From: Valencia hispanica
Lineage: Eukaryota; Chordata; Actinopteri; Cyprinodontiformes; Valenciidae
Assembly: GCA_963556495.2 (NCBI GenBank)
Contig: OY747717.1
Location: 2,645,501-2,709,500, forward strand
Length of the DNA stretch: 64,000 nt
Direction of reading: 5' to 3'
Positions 51,791 to 62,299 of the stretch are shown in pieces. Position numbers and translations under genes: made by a program. The notes below the pieces were generated by a model, which ran no database searches, was not told the DNA's origin, and saw only the letters and a program-made list of their open reading frames with translations. The stretch's first letter is position 1. Every line of letters begins with the position of its first letter.

Positions 51791-52628
51791 CTATGGAGAA
51801 AAAAACTAGCATAATGAATGGCAGTTGCACAGGTGTGGCTTATCGGTTGAAAGTATACTATTAAAATTGTACATGAAGTGATGGAGACAGGTACTTACTT
51901 TTCTGCTTTGTTTGGCTGTTGTGGAGGACAGGCATGCAGCGATTGTTACCTGGTAAACAAAATGTATAAAAAGAAACACAAGTGTCTTACTAAAAGTGCA
52001 ACTTATCCCTTCCCAGACCTCAATAAATGATTAGTAAAATTCATACATTGCAGAATTGACTAGGATCGAAATTATTCATATTAGCTGTTAAATCTACAAT
52101 AGCTGTGGGAACAGTTTTTTTAACTGGGAGATCCTACATGGTAGTACAATCACTAATAATTAGGGTAAATACAAATATTAATATAAATATGTGAACTATC
52201 CTAACTAACTTAGCTTGATCATGTATCTCATGCATAGACTAAATAGATCTCATACACTATTAATAACTAAGTTAAAAATATTATTGAAAACTTGCATTAA
52301 GTTAATGATCATTTCATTTAAATAAATAATTTCAATTTAAATATTAACTCACCGATTTAATATTGTATTTACAGCCTGGATGGAAGAGGGTAGCAGAGTT
52401 GCTCTACTGCGGCTTTCAGGCTCAAGGCGCCCGCTAACCTCCGTTAGCTTCAGTTAGCTCCAGTATTAGCTTCCGTTAGCTTCAGTTAGCTCCAGGATTA
52501 GCTCCAGGCTACATCAGCTCAGCTCCCAGCGTCACTCAGCTCCACCTCTTTGCCCATTTTTGTATTTTCTGGGCGTGACGAGACGCGTGACGTCACCGAG
52601 GCTTCGTCCAGTAATTTTACAGTCTATG
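51665..52628 (-). mobile_element. Right arm of the large inverted repeat
   Basis: This is the inverted match of 43306-47429 without the Rex1 insertion. It ends 'acagtctatg' at 52628. It keeps the exon 1 donor (reverse complement 'aaatcggtgagt'), but its exon 2 acceptor is changed (AG to AC) and the exon 2 ATG is ATC. Compared with the left arm it lacks about 75 bp near the terminus, between two short 'gtgac/gtcac' stretches, and has extra 'gttagcttcagttagctcca'-type repeats at 52430-52500. Confidence 0.7.
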
Positions 52629-52629
52629 G

Positions 52630-52990
52630 GCCAAACTCTGCCCGCCAAAAGTGAAGCCAATGCATAAGTGACAAAAACTGCAGTTCCCCTCTCATCCACT
52701 AGGGGCTTGCTGCAGAAAGGAACGAGTCCCCATTGACTCCCATGTTAAAAATGGCAACTTCACAGCCGAAATAAACATGTTTACAACCTGGTTCAAAACA
52801 ACATTTTAGGTTTAATAGGTGAAGTTTACTGTCATGACAACTCTAAGGAGAGTGAATCTGTTTAGATGTAATTTAACCTTGAAATTATAAATAATAAGGG
52901 GCGTCTCCCTTTGATTGACAGGTCTCAGATGAGCCATCAGCGCTAACGGCTAACGGCTTACTCCAGGTAAGTCCTTCAGCCTCGGGCTCC
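52630..52990. repeat. Possible further interspersed repeat
   Basis: The text 'aagtgaagccaatgcataag', 'ctcatccactaggggcttgc' and 'ccattgactcccatgttaaa' is of a kind found repeatedly next to 'cagtctatgg' termini in fish genomes. It appears once in this window, so I cannot define its ends. 52990-53330 holds nothing recognised. Confidence 0.35.
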
Positions 52991-53334
52991 CGTTAAAAGT
53001 CTCGGCTATTTGGTTTCTCTGAACTTGACCATCAGTTGCATCCGCAATGTTAATCGTGCTTTTGTCGGACAAAGATGGCTTCCTGTGGTATGGATCGCAC
53101 TAACAGACCGTCCAAGAAGTCTCTGCTCCTTTTTTATTTGTCAGTAAAAGTATATTTATCTGCTGTGCATTTAAGATTACTCTGCTTGGTCAAAAATGGG
53201 TTAAAATGATCACATTTCTTCTTTACATTACATATTGATTATTAAAACTTGTTTTAATTAAAACTCGCATAGTTTTAGTGAAAGTCATGGACCAACAAGG
53301 CTTCATGATTTAATTTGACAAAATAATTCAATCA

Positions 53335-53613
53335 GCCTAGAAGGCAGAGGGGTAGCAGAGTCACTCAATCGTGGTTTTCTGCCTAAAAGCGCCCGCTAAC
53401 CTAAGTTGGCTTCGGTTAGCTCAGTTAGCTCAGTTAGCTCATTTAGCTCGTAGCTTCATCGGCTCAGAGTTTGAGTTTTCGTATTTTTCGGGTGTGACGA
53501 GACGCGGCCAAGATGGCAGTGATGGGAACCGCCCACTGGGCTTCAATTCAGCTCTTCAGAAACCTATAGGTGATGTCACGGAGGCTCCGCCCATCTTATA
53601 TATACAGTCTATG
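53335..53613 (-). mobile_element. Third copy of the arm terminus
   Basis: On the minus strand this starts 'catagactgtatatataaga' and aligns with the left arm 43306-43640 ('cataggtttctgaagagc', 'gttagcgggcgc', 'gactctgctaccc'). It retains the roughly 75-bp piece missing in the right arm and has a GTTAGCTCA mini-repeat (53410-53450). Similarity stops before the exon 1 donor. The 82-codon plus-strand frame 53371-53619 is a shadow of this repeat. Confidence 0.7.
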
Positions 53614-53719
53614 GTTTAAACACAGCAAATCATGTCTGCGTTGCAAGTTTTCTAACAAACAGAAAATTTAAAAAAACAAAGATGTTCCTCCTTTATGGTG
53701 TTTGGTTGATATAAGTAAA

Positions 53720-54637
53720 TGCATCGAGCAAATCAATAGATGGATGTGTCATAATTTTCTCCAAATGAACAGAAACAAAACTGAAGTAATTACTTTTGGA
53801 CCTAAAGAGGAACGATAAACAGTCAGCACACAGCTTCAGTTAATCCAGCTAGAAACTACAGATCAGGCCTGAAATCTAGGTGTAGTGATGGACTCAGACC
53901 TGAACCTCCAGGGTCACATAAAGGTCAATAACAAGGTCAGCCTTCTATCACCTGAAGAACATTTCTAGGATTAAAGGACTGATGTCACAACAGGAAAAAC
54001 TCATCCATGCGTTTATCTTTAGTCGGATTGATTACTGCAACAGCGTCTTCACAGGTCTGCCTAAAAAGTCAATCAGACAGCTGCAGCTGATCCAGAACGC
54101 TGCTGCTCGTGTTCCTCACTAGAACCAGGAAAGTAGAGCACATCACCCCAGTTCTAAAGTCCTTACACTGGCTCCCTGTAGCTCAGAGAATAGACTTCTA
54201 AATACTTTTACTAGTTTATAAATCATTGAATGGCTTAGCACCAAAATATGTTGAAGATCTACTGTTACTATAGCAACCCCCCCACCAGACCACTCAGGTC
54301 CTCTAATTCCAGTCGACTCAACATCTCTAGAATCAGAACCAAACATGGAGAAGCAGCTTTCAGTTTCTATGCTCCTCTAATCTGGAACAAACTTCCAGAA
54401 AACTGCAAAGCTGCTGAAACACGGAGTTCTTTTAAATCACAACTAAAAACGTATCTGTTTAGAGCTGCCTTTGATTAATGTTTTCATGTATCATGTTTTG
54501 TGTGTGTTTCTTATTTTTCTTTATATGCTTTGTCTGTGTTTTACTGCTACTTTTATTTTACACCTTAATCATATAAAGCACCTTGAATTATGTTGTTGTT
54601 GAAAGTGTTGCGATACAAATAAAATTGCCTTGCCTAT
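53720..54637 (+). mobile_element. L2-like LINE fragment (second family), copy 1
   Basis: Broken frames give '[20 protein letters not shown]', 'NLGVVMDSDLNLQGHIK' and, at 54248-54478, 'AAFSFYAPLIWNKLPENCKA' and 'SSFKSQLKTYLFRAAFD', the C-terminal end of an L2-type ORF2. The 3' end is 'gatacaaataaaattgcctt'. It is 5'-truncated with many stops. A copy of the same family is at 58261-59020 and a scrap at 12375-12520 (minus). Confidence 0.85.
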
Positions 54638-54639
54638 AA

Positions 54640-55345
54640 CTGCAGAAAAAAGGGACTGAATAGTTGGAGCTGTTAAACAGAATTATTGTTCTTGTTCCGG
54701 TCCAATAAGGCTTCACTTTTTAGACACAGGGCCTAAAGAGAGTGACTCGTGTGGAGTCGGGGGGGTATTAGCTTGTTGGTGTTCAGTCCTGCTTCCTCCC
54801 TTCCCACCATTCCCCACAGCTGGACGATTACACAGGTGTTTGGCAAAAACACCCAGTCATGGACCACAGAGGGGGGATCCATGTGTGTGTGTTTGCACAG
54901 CTTTCCTGCAGAGCTTTTGTGTTTAAATGTGTGTTTTTACTAGCACCCATTCAGACCAGAGAAGAGAGCCGGTCTGAGTCGGTGCTGAAAACTTTTGAAC
55001 TTTCCAGCTACGTCTCAGTTTTATTCAGGCTTGTGTTGCTCTTCAAAACACATCAGCTTGATTCAGGGTTCCTACGCTGTTGAGAAAAGTCTGGAATTTG
55101 ATTTCAGTATTTTCCAGATCTAGATATTTATGGAAAAAGAAAAAAAGATTTCATACATATCTCTTTTCCTCAAATCTCCTTGTGTCCCATCTTCTTTCTT
55201 CCCTCACTTCCTCATGTTGTCATTTTTTCCCCTTGTACACTTACCTTTGTTCCTTCCTTAATTTACTACCTTTCCACTCATGGATCTTTCATTCCTCCCT
55301 TATTTACTTTCCTTATGCATTTCTTTTTATTCTCCCTTCTGTTAC
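54640..55345. other. No gene recognised
   Basis: Mixed sequence. 55140-55330 is pyrimidine-rich. The frames at 54749-55425 lack recognisable domains. Confidence 0.5.
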
Positions 55346-55410
55346 AGTGGGGCAAAAAAAGTATTTGGCAGCTACCGATTGTGCAAGTTGACCCACTTAA
55401 AAAGCTGACA
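55346..55410. mobile_element. Tc1-like terminus relic
   Basis: The text 'acagtggggcaaaaaaagta' and 'tttggcagctaccgattgtg' matches the left end of the element at 23789. About 60 bp remain. 55410-55840 holds nothing recognised. Confidence 0.7.
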
Positions 55411-55849
55411 GGTCTGCTTTGCTAGTAGAAGCTAACCATTAGCAACTCCACAACATGGCTTCTGTTTATTAAAGGATGTAACACATCAGCGTTGGATTTT
55501 AGAACCCAAGAAAGAGGAGCTGCGGAAGAAACGGTTGGAATTTGGAGCACCACCAGTGAAGTAAGTTAAGTTAATTATTTGTTCGGAGGCAGCAGAAGAG
55601 TCATATTGCTGTTGGCCAATTAGAGGGGAGACGTTTGCATATCATGAACAACGAGGAAGACTCCTAATCCTGTCGTTTCCCCCCACCCACTACGAAAAAC
55701 TTCAGGCCCCTGAAACAGGAGCGCCAGATCATTTTATTTATTTTTTTCCTATATAGACAACGACTTGAAGCATTAATTAATATTAAAGACGACAGGATAT
55801 TTGTTAAAAACACATTTGTTAAACATTTTACCTAGAGGGATGGTGGTCA

Positions 55850-57060
55850 TATCATCTCTTACTTTAGCTCACCTAAGCTATCTTAGCTTTTACTTCCTGT
55901 TTTAATTAATTTTAATAGCCTTCCTGGTTGTCCAATTGTGGTTTTTAGCTTAACCTGCCTTAGCGTATCTTAGCTTTTATTCGTCTTGTGATAGCTTGCC
56001 TATGTTATCTTCGCTTTTCTTAGCTTAGCTAAGTTAAAAAAAAAAATTTTTTTAGAATGTCCTAGCTTAGCTGCCTTTAGCTTATCTTAGTTTGGTTAAT
56101 GCTATCATAGCTTGGCTTGCCTTAAGTTGTTTTAATTAATTTTAATAGCCTTCCTCGCTTGTCCTATTGTGTTTCAGCTTAACTCGCCTTAGCGAATCAA
56201 AGATTTCATCAGCCTCCCTTTATCTTCGCTCTTGTTAGCTTATCTTAGCATAGCCTGCATTGGGCTTTTTAACATGTCTTAGCTGTTTTTGGCCGATCAT
56301 ACCTTTTGCCTAATTTATCTTAGCTTGTTTAAACTTTATTAGCTTTCCTCGCATGTCCTATCATTTTTTTAAAATCTTATCTTGCCATGGCTTATTTTAG
56401 CTTCCATTATCTAATCTTGCGATAGCTTGCATTAGCTTAGAATAAGTTAGCATTGTCTTGTTTCGCTTTCCACGGATTTTCTTAGCTTGTCTTTGCCTAA
56501 TCCTGTTTATAGTTTTGTCGTGATCCACAACTGTGTTTTTTAAATGTGTGTTTGTATTTAAATCATTTTAGTGTTATGGTCATATATAGTTATACTGGTT
56601 AATTCATTTGTGATGAGTTTCTTGGTTCTGTGTTGTGCTCAGTTCTGTGAGTTTTAATTTGGACTCTTATGTTGGTATTAGGCCTTATCTGTTGGTTAGT
56701 TAGATTTTCTGGCTCTTTGGTTTCTTTCTGCTGGATTCGACTGTTTCTCCCATCCTGGTTCCTGCGCTTCTCACTAAGTTTTTTTAGCGCATCTTTAAAT
56801 ATTATCTCTATCATCCTATTGTTGTTTGGGTCCTCAGCAACCTCCAAACAGGACCGTTTTCTCTGTTAGCTTTCCCTGCATGTCCTTTGTTTTATTTGAC
56901 CTTGCCCGATCCTAAACTAGCTGATGTTTGCATCTCTTTATTTTTATTGTTTTATCGTCGCTTCCCTTATCTTAGCTTGTTTTAGCTTAGCTTGTTTCTT
57001 AGCTTTCCTAGCTTCTCTCATCACCTTTTAAATTGGCTTATTAGCTTTGCTTAAAGCCAG
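55850..57060. repeat. Degenerate TTAGCTT-rich tandem region
   Basis: 'cttagctt' and close variants recur dozens of times. A longer unit is also visible: 'gttttaattaattttaatag' at about 55899 recurs at about 56129, followed both times by 'ccttcct', 'ttgtcc', 'cagcttaac' or 'tagcttaac' and 'cgccttagcg'-like text, so part of the region has a period near 230 bp. Minor similar wording occurs at 41990-42110. The minus-strand frame 56599-56847 is not convincing. Confidence 0.7.
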
Positions 57061-57980
57061 CAAACAAAGAATCATGATTTCTCTTTCTGAACAACATGAA
57101 GAAAAACTTTAAGATACAATAGAAAAATTAATTTTTCTGTTGAAATCTTTCTCTTTTAAATAAGGTGCATTGTGGTTTTTTTAACATCATACATAGATGG
57201 AGAAGTGAACGAATAGTTTGACTATTATAGGATTATTTTTCCCGTCCTCCTCCACCTCCACACGTCACGACAGGTGAACTCTTAACTTTCCAAAGGCTGA
57301 TTTTTGTTTTTCCGTTTTTGACCCGAATGTGCCGGTGATCCTGTGTTTCGGTGTCAGACCGTAACTGTGTGTTCCTGCTGCGTTTCAAGGTTAAAACTCA
57401 GACTAAACCAGGCGCTGTTGTTGTAAACGTTGCGTAACTCTTCGCTCCTTTCACACACTGATAATAGAGGTTTATACTCCCGCTCTGTTACACATGAAGA
57501 TCATCCTGAGGTAAACTAAGGGATGATTGTTTCGATACTGCTGTAATTAACAGAAAAAACTGCAACTAAAACTTGTATTTCTGCTGCGCCACCCATGTAA
57601 ACCTTGTAGCATCAATAGTAGTTGCTTCATTTTATTTTATAGGAGCTTTTCTAAAATTATAATTTAATAGCAGTTGTCCAGCTGTCCTTTTTATCCTGTT
57701 AATCTTATTTTCTTATGGCACTGCTTTTGTTTTTGAAACTTTTTGGTTGTTTGAAATGATCATCTGCAGAATTCATCTGTTTATACTATCTTTGATGGGA
57801 TTATTTTAGGACAACAGCAGGAAACACCTAGGTTTATTTATCTGTTAATATTTATTTGATACTGAGTGATGTCATATCTACAAGTTAATCATGTTCTCTC
57901 TCATATCAACCTCTGCCGTCAAAGATGTCTTTAGCGTAAAAAAAGCTAAATAAAAGTCTTAATTCTCTCATTGGAAAATT
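57061..57980. other. No gene recognised
   Basis: AT-rich DNA without features, followed by a poly-C/poly-A run at 58024-58044. Confidence 0.5.
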
Positions 57981-58081
57981 GTGTGGAAGGAAGCAAATGT
58001 GGAAGAAAAAGACATATGTTTACCCCCCCCCCCCAAAAAAAAAAATCACAATAAGCAAAAGCCACAAGTTAGTTCTGCAAG

Positions 58082-59280
58082 TGTTCCATCATTCTCCAGA
58101 GAGGAAAACATCTTAGACAGCTGCCGACCTTCCCAGGAGTTGGACGTCCCAGCAGATTCAGCCCAAGGTCAGAGCGGGAAGCTCAGAGGAATGACCAGAA
58201 ACCCAGGAGCTCCATCTGTGACTCCACAGGGCCTCAGTTAGCAGGTTAGAGGTCATGACCCCGATCCAGCTAGAAACTACTGATCAGGCCTGAAATCTAG
58301 GTGTAGTAATGGACTCAGACCTGAACCTCCAGGGTCACATAAAGGTCAATAACAAGGTCAGCGTTCTATCACCTGAAGAACATCTCTAGGATTAAAGGAC
58401 TGATGTCGCAACAGGACCTAGAAAAACTCATCCATGTGTTTATCTTTAGTCGGATTGATTACTGCAACAGCGTCTTCACAGGTCTGCCTAAAAAGTCAAT
58501 CAGACAGCTGCAGCTGATCCAGAACGCTGCTGCTCGTGTTCCTCACTAGAACCAGGAAAGTAGAGCACATCACCCCAGTTCTAGAGTCCTTACACTGGCT
58601 CCCTGTAGCTCAGAGAATAGACTTCTAAATACTTTTACTAGTTTAGAAATCATTGAATGGCTTAGCACCAAATTATGTTGAAGATCTACTGTTACTATAG
58701 CAACCCCCCACCAGACCAATCAGGTCCTCTAATTCCAGTCTACTCAACATCTCTAGAATCAGAACCAAACATGGAGAAGCAGCTTTCAGTTTCTATGCTC
58801 CTCTAATCTGGAACAAACTTCCAGAAAACTGCAAAGCTGCTGAAACACGGAGTTCTTTTAAATCACAGCTAAAAACTGTTTAGAGCTGCCTTTGAGTCAT
58901 GCTTTCATGTATTTTGTGCGTGATTCATGCTTTACTGCTGTTTTTATTTCATCCTAAATTCATGTAATGAATTACCTTGTTGTCGAAAGTGTTGCTATAC
59001 AAATAAAGTTGCCTTGCTTCAAAGGGTTGAAGGAGAAAGTCTCTTCTCTCTAGAAGCAAGATGGCGGCAGGACCAAGGTCAGCAGAGCTGCATCTGGATA
59101 ACAAGACTTCAGACCAGAGTACGAGGAAATGTCGGACCATGACGGAGGAAACCTCATACCTGGTGTTAAGCATGGTGTTGGACATATGATGGATGTGGGC
59201 TTGTTTTACAGTTGAGAAAAGTTTCGTGGAAGGAAAAAGTGTGGACGAAAAAGGTGCATAACGGAGATGGCAACACTCCA
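58082..59280 (+). mobile_element. Tc1-like transposon remnant, split by a LINE
   Basis: The first piece (58082-58260) has 'ccatcattctccagag', 'gacagctgccgacc', 'cccaggagttggacgtccca' and 'cagcccaaggtcag', and ends 'cagttagcaggttagaggtc'. The second piece (59021-59280) continues with 'gaaagtctcttctctctag', 'aagatggcggcaggacc', 'catctggataacaagacttc' and 'ggtgttaagcatggtg'. Order and wording are those of a Tc1-like transposase gene common in fish (linker, KPLLS block, H-x-K-x-F block, VKHGG block). The L2-like LINE at 58261-59020 sits between the pieces. TIRs are not seen. Confidence 0.6.
58261..59020 (+). mobile_element. L2-like LINE fragment (second family), copy 2
   Basis: This aligns with 53860-54637 almost throughout ('aaatctaggtgtagtaatgg', 'ctgatccagaacgctgctgc', 'tctggaacaaacttccagaa') and ends 'atacaaataaagttgccttg'. 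It is heavily broken. It is shorter than copy 1 at the 5' end and is inserted in a Tc1-like remnant. Confidence 0.85.
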
Positions 59281-59519
59281 TTAAAGTTGGATCTTTAAAT
59301 CGTTACTTTAGTTAAGTGATTCAGTTACAAAACAATCAAAAAGGGAAATCAGTTATATAGATTAATTAATCAGAGTGAGACATTTTTGGCGTTAGCGGCT
59401 GTTAATCTTTGTAATTACGGCTTACGGATAATGACAACTTGAATATTATTGACACCCCGCACATTGAGGGTGAACCATGCAGTTGAACTGATGAAGAAGC
59501 TAACAGTTCAGAACGGTGT

Positions 59520-59580
59520 AGTCATGCATATTAATGGAAAGGTGAGTGGAAGGAAAAACTGTGACAGAAAAACAAAACTG
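59520..59580. repeat. Short repeat, inverted copy at 61840-61905
   Basis: The text 'catgcatattaatggaaagg' and 'tggaaggaaaaactgtgaca' is the reverse complement of text at 61840-61895 with few changes. A weaker copy ('gtggaaggaaaaagtgtgg') is at 59225-59243. The family is unknown. Confidence 0.6.
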
Positions 59581-60285
59581 GTGTAACTGCAGCTTTGAGA
59601 GGATTAGGAATGTTAGTGTTTGAAAGTTTTGTCTAAGAAGAGCTGCCTGGACATAACTGGGTCATCAACAGAACCACGATCCCAAACCCAGCATGCAGAT
59701 CCACATCAGAAGGTCTCATGTTCATGTCTCACTCCAGGAACTTAAAGTTCATATGTTGCAATCAGCTAGTTAGTAACTCTGCTAGCTTTCCAACTCTAAC
59801 ATTGAACCTCTTAGCACAGAAAGAGGCTGCATAACTTTCAGTGGGAAGGGGGGGGGAGGTGCATTCAGGCCAACAAATACCCCTTTATGTCGCTCCTGCA
59901 CCTGTGTGAGCTGCTTTTTTTATTTTTTTTATGCCGTTTTCTCAGAGAAAACCCAGCGCCGGGTGTAATTTGCAGAAATAGGCCAGTTGTTTTCTACCTG
60001 CAGGCTGCAGCGCGGGGGTATTAGCAAGCATCTTTCACTGAACAGGGTCCCAGTTAGGAGGTGACCCGCAGGCAGAACCAGCCCAGAACCGATTGGCTCC
60101 GTTAAAAATCTGAAAAGTGGGCCATGCATTGTTTTTTTTTAGGTCCCTTTTATTCTGATACCCTGCAGTGAAATCCTTAGCAGACAACTGCCTTTAGCAG
60201 CGAGCATGGTATGGGAGAATGTTCTGGTTCAGTTTAAAGCAGGGTCTGGTTCTAAGATTTGTTGCAACCTTTTAGTCGTGCACTC
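59581..60285. other. No gene recognised
   Basis: Mixed sequence with a poly-G (59850-59857) and poly-T stretches. The frame 59929-60129 (minus) has no domain. Confidence 0.5.
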
Positions 60286-60289
60286 CATA

Positions 60290-60553
60290 AATTCAGTTCA
60301 GTTCATTTATATAGCGCCGATTCACAACTGATGTTTCATCTCAAGGCTCTTTACAAGAAAAGTCCTTTCAATACAATCATTCCAGTCAGTTTAAAGTTTT
60401 AGTTAGTTTCCTATTTAAGTCATTGACTTCCAACCACAGCAATTCCTCATACTGAGCAAGCATGTAGCGACAGTGGAGAGGAAAAACTCCCCTTTAACAG
60501 GAAGAAACCTCCAACAGAACCAGAACCAGGCTCAGTAGGAGCGGCCATCTGCC
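60290..60553 (-). mobile_element. L2-like LINE 3'-UTR fragment
   Basis: On the plus strand 'ttcagttcatttatatagcg', 'catctcaaggc', 'gagcaagcatgtagcgac' and 'aaaaactcccctttaacagg' match 33240-33545, the 3' end of the large L2-like LINE. Only the terminal 260 bp are present, reversed. Confidence 0.85.
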
Positions 60554-60599
60554 CTTCATTGAAGAGTGGCAACAATAAAGTTGGCAGATGAAAGCTGAA

Positions 60600-61000
60600 A
60601 GATCTGTTTCTCATGCAGAGGAGACGGCGGACATATGGAGGAAGCTAGAAGCTAGAGCTTCAAATCACCCTAAACACACAATCCCCACTATGGAACATGG
60701 TGGTGGCAGCATCATGCTGTGTGGGGAAGATGAATGGAGCTGAACCCGGGACAATCCTGGAGGGAAACCCTGCTAGAGCCTGCAGAAGATCTGAGACTGC
60801 AGGATGGAGGTTCTCCTTCCAACAAGTCGACCACCCTAAACATGGAGGCAGATTTGTGTGTTAAAACGGCCTAGTCAAAGTCCAGGCCTAAATCCCAGAT
60901 GTTCTCCATCCAATCTGGCTGAGCTGGAGCAGTTTTGTGGTTTCCAGATCCTGAAAGACCAGAAGCTGGACCTGGAATAAAAGCCCATTCTGACTCAGCC
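60600..61000 (+). pseudogene. Tc1-like transposase remnant
   Basis: The text 'acacaatccccactatgg', 'aacatggtggtggcagcatc' and 'atgctgtgtgggg' encodes the HGGGSIML block. It is followed by 'tccttccaacaagtcgacca' (QQVDH-type block) and 'gagctggagcagttttgtgg' (ELEQFC), in the order of a Tc1 C-terminal domain. The frame is broken and no TIRs are visible. Confidence 0.65.
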
Positions 61001-61065
61001 AGGTGAATAATAATAATAATAATAACAACACATTTTACAGTAATGCAACTCTTTGTGTTTAACTT

Positions 61066-61150
61066 TCACATAATTCAGTTCAGTTTAGTTTATTTAGTGC
61101 TTTTGTTCCACTCAATGCACTTTACTGAACAAACCGCTCCAAATTGTATT
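61066..61150. repeat. LINE 3'-end-like scrap
   Basis: The text 'taattcagttcagtttagtt' and 'tgcactttactgaac' resembles the reversed tail of an L2-type LINE. An (ATA)n tract at 61006-61030 is nearby. Confidence 0.4.
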
Positions 61151-62299
61151 CAGTCATTGAATTGTTTTTGAAGTTTAACTTGACAGAATGTAGAAAGATT
61201 CGAGGTCCGTCACTTGGGGTCCCCCTGCTGGTCTGGAGGCTCTAAAACAACAACCTCTGCCCTCGTTTCCTCCAGAATCTGGACATTTCACCATTTTTCC
61301 TCCAGTGTTGACCAAGTTGAAAAGAAGTTATTGATGAGTAACACAAATTCAAACAGGTGATTCCCTTAAACAAAACAAAAAAATCACCCGATGCACCGAC
61401 CCATTAAATATGTATATATATATTTATATTCTGTTAGATTTATGATTTGTTTCCAGTAACAATCATAAAAACTGTTTGTACTGCACGAAAACTCTCGAGG
61501 TGTCCGAAGTAATGGCTCTTGCCGCATGCAGTACTCCACCTGAGGGAAGATGACAAGTATATAATTTGATCAGCAGTTTTTTTTTTAGGAAAGGATCAAT
61601 TTTCTTGAAGACATGGTGCTCTCAGAAATGTTACGTTTTGCGATTGTAGAGTAAATAAAAGGAATTGGAGAGCTGTAACCTGCATGCCTGTGTGTGTTCT
61701 GACTTGCCTCTGCAGTGATCTGTTGTTCTTAAAGGAGACAACTCTTCTGGAGAGGGAAAAAAACCCCAAAAACGGATGAAACTTTGAAACACATTCAAAC
61801 TCTACTTCATAGTCCTCTCTAAGCTGCAATTATACCACTTGTTTGTATTTTTCTGCCACAGTTTTTCCTTCCACCTAACCTTTCACTAATATGCATGGAT
61901 ACAGCACTCAGAACTTGGTTTTACTTTTTGAAAATGTTTTGTAACTGAATCACTAAAAGAAATAATTGGAGTGTTCTGGACGTTTTCCTTCCACTAAACT
62001 TTCCACTGATGTTCTTAAGTATGTAGCTTCCTCAGCAATGATCTTTGTGGCTTATGACTGTCTGCAATCTCCCAAAAAAGCTGTATAAGCACAACAGATT
62101 TTTTAGTTTTTTTAAACTTTTAAGTTTTTTTGGGGGGGGGTGTTTTTTCTTCTTGGAGAAACTTTGCAGTAAAATTTAGAGCACTAAAAACTGAATCCCT
62201 GTTTGTACTGAATCTATGTATGACTTTTAAATGAATAATAGGAATAAATGACATTTTTCGTTCCCATCTATGGAGTCGCACCTGTGTTTCTTTCCTAAA
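61151..62299. other. Upstream flank of tcf4, no gene recognised
   Basis: This is the non-coding DNA immediately upstream of the tcf4 promoter region. Apart from the short inverted repeat copy at 61840-61905 nothing is recognised. Regulatory elements cannot be identified without alignment to other species. Confidence 0.5.

Noticed and set aside
54170..54190. 'gtagctcag' resembling a tRNA or tRNA-SINE A box (also at 58605)
   Set aside because: It lies inside the L2-like LINE coding region ('LPVAQR') and no cloverleaf or B box follows. No tRNA gene was found in the window.
55850..57060. CRISPR-like repeat array
   Set aside because: The repeats are irregular, overlapping and AT-rich without regular spacers, and the genome is vertebrate. 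No CRISPR array is present anywhere in the window.
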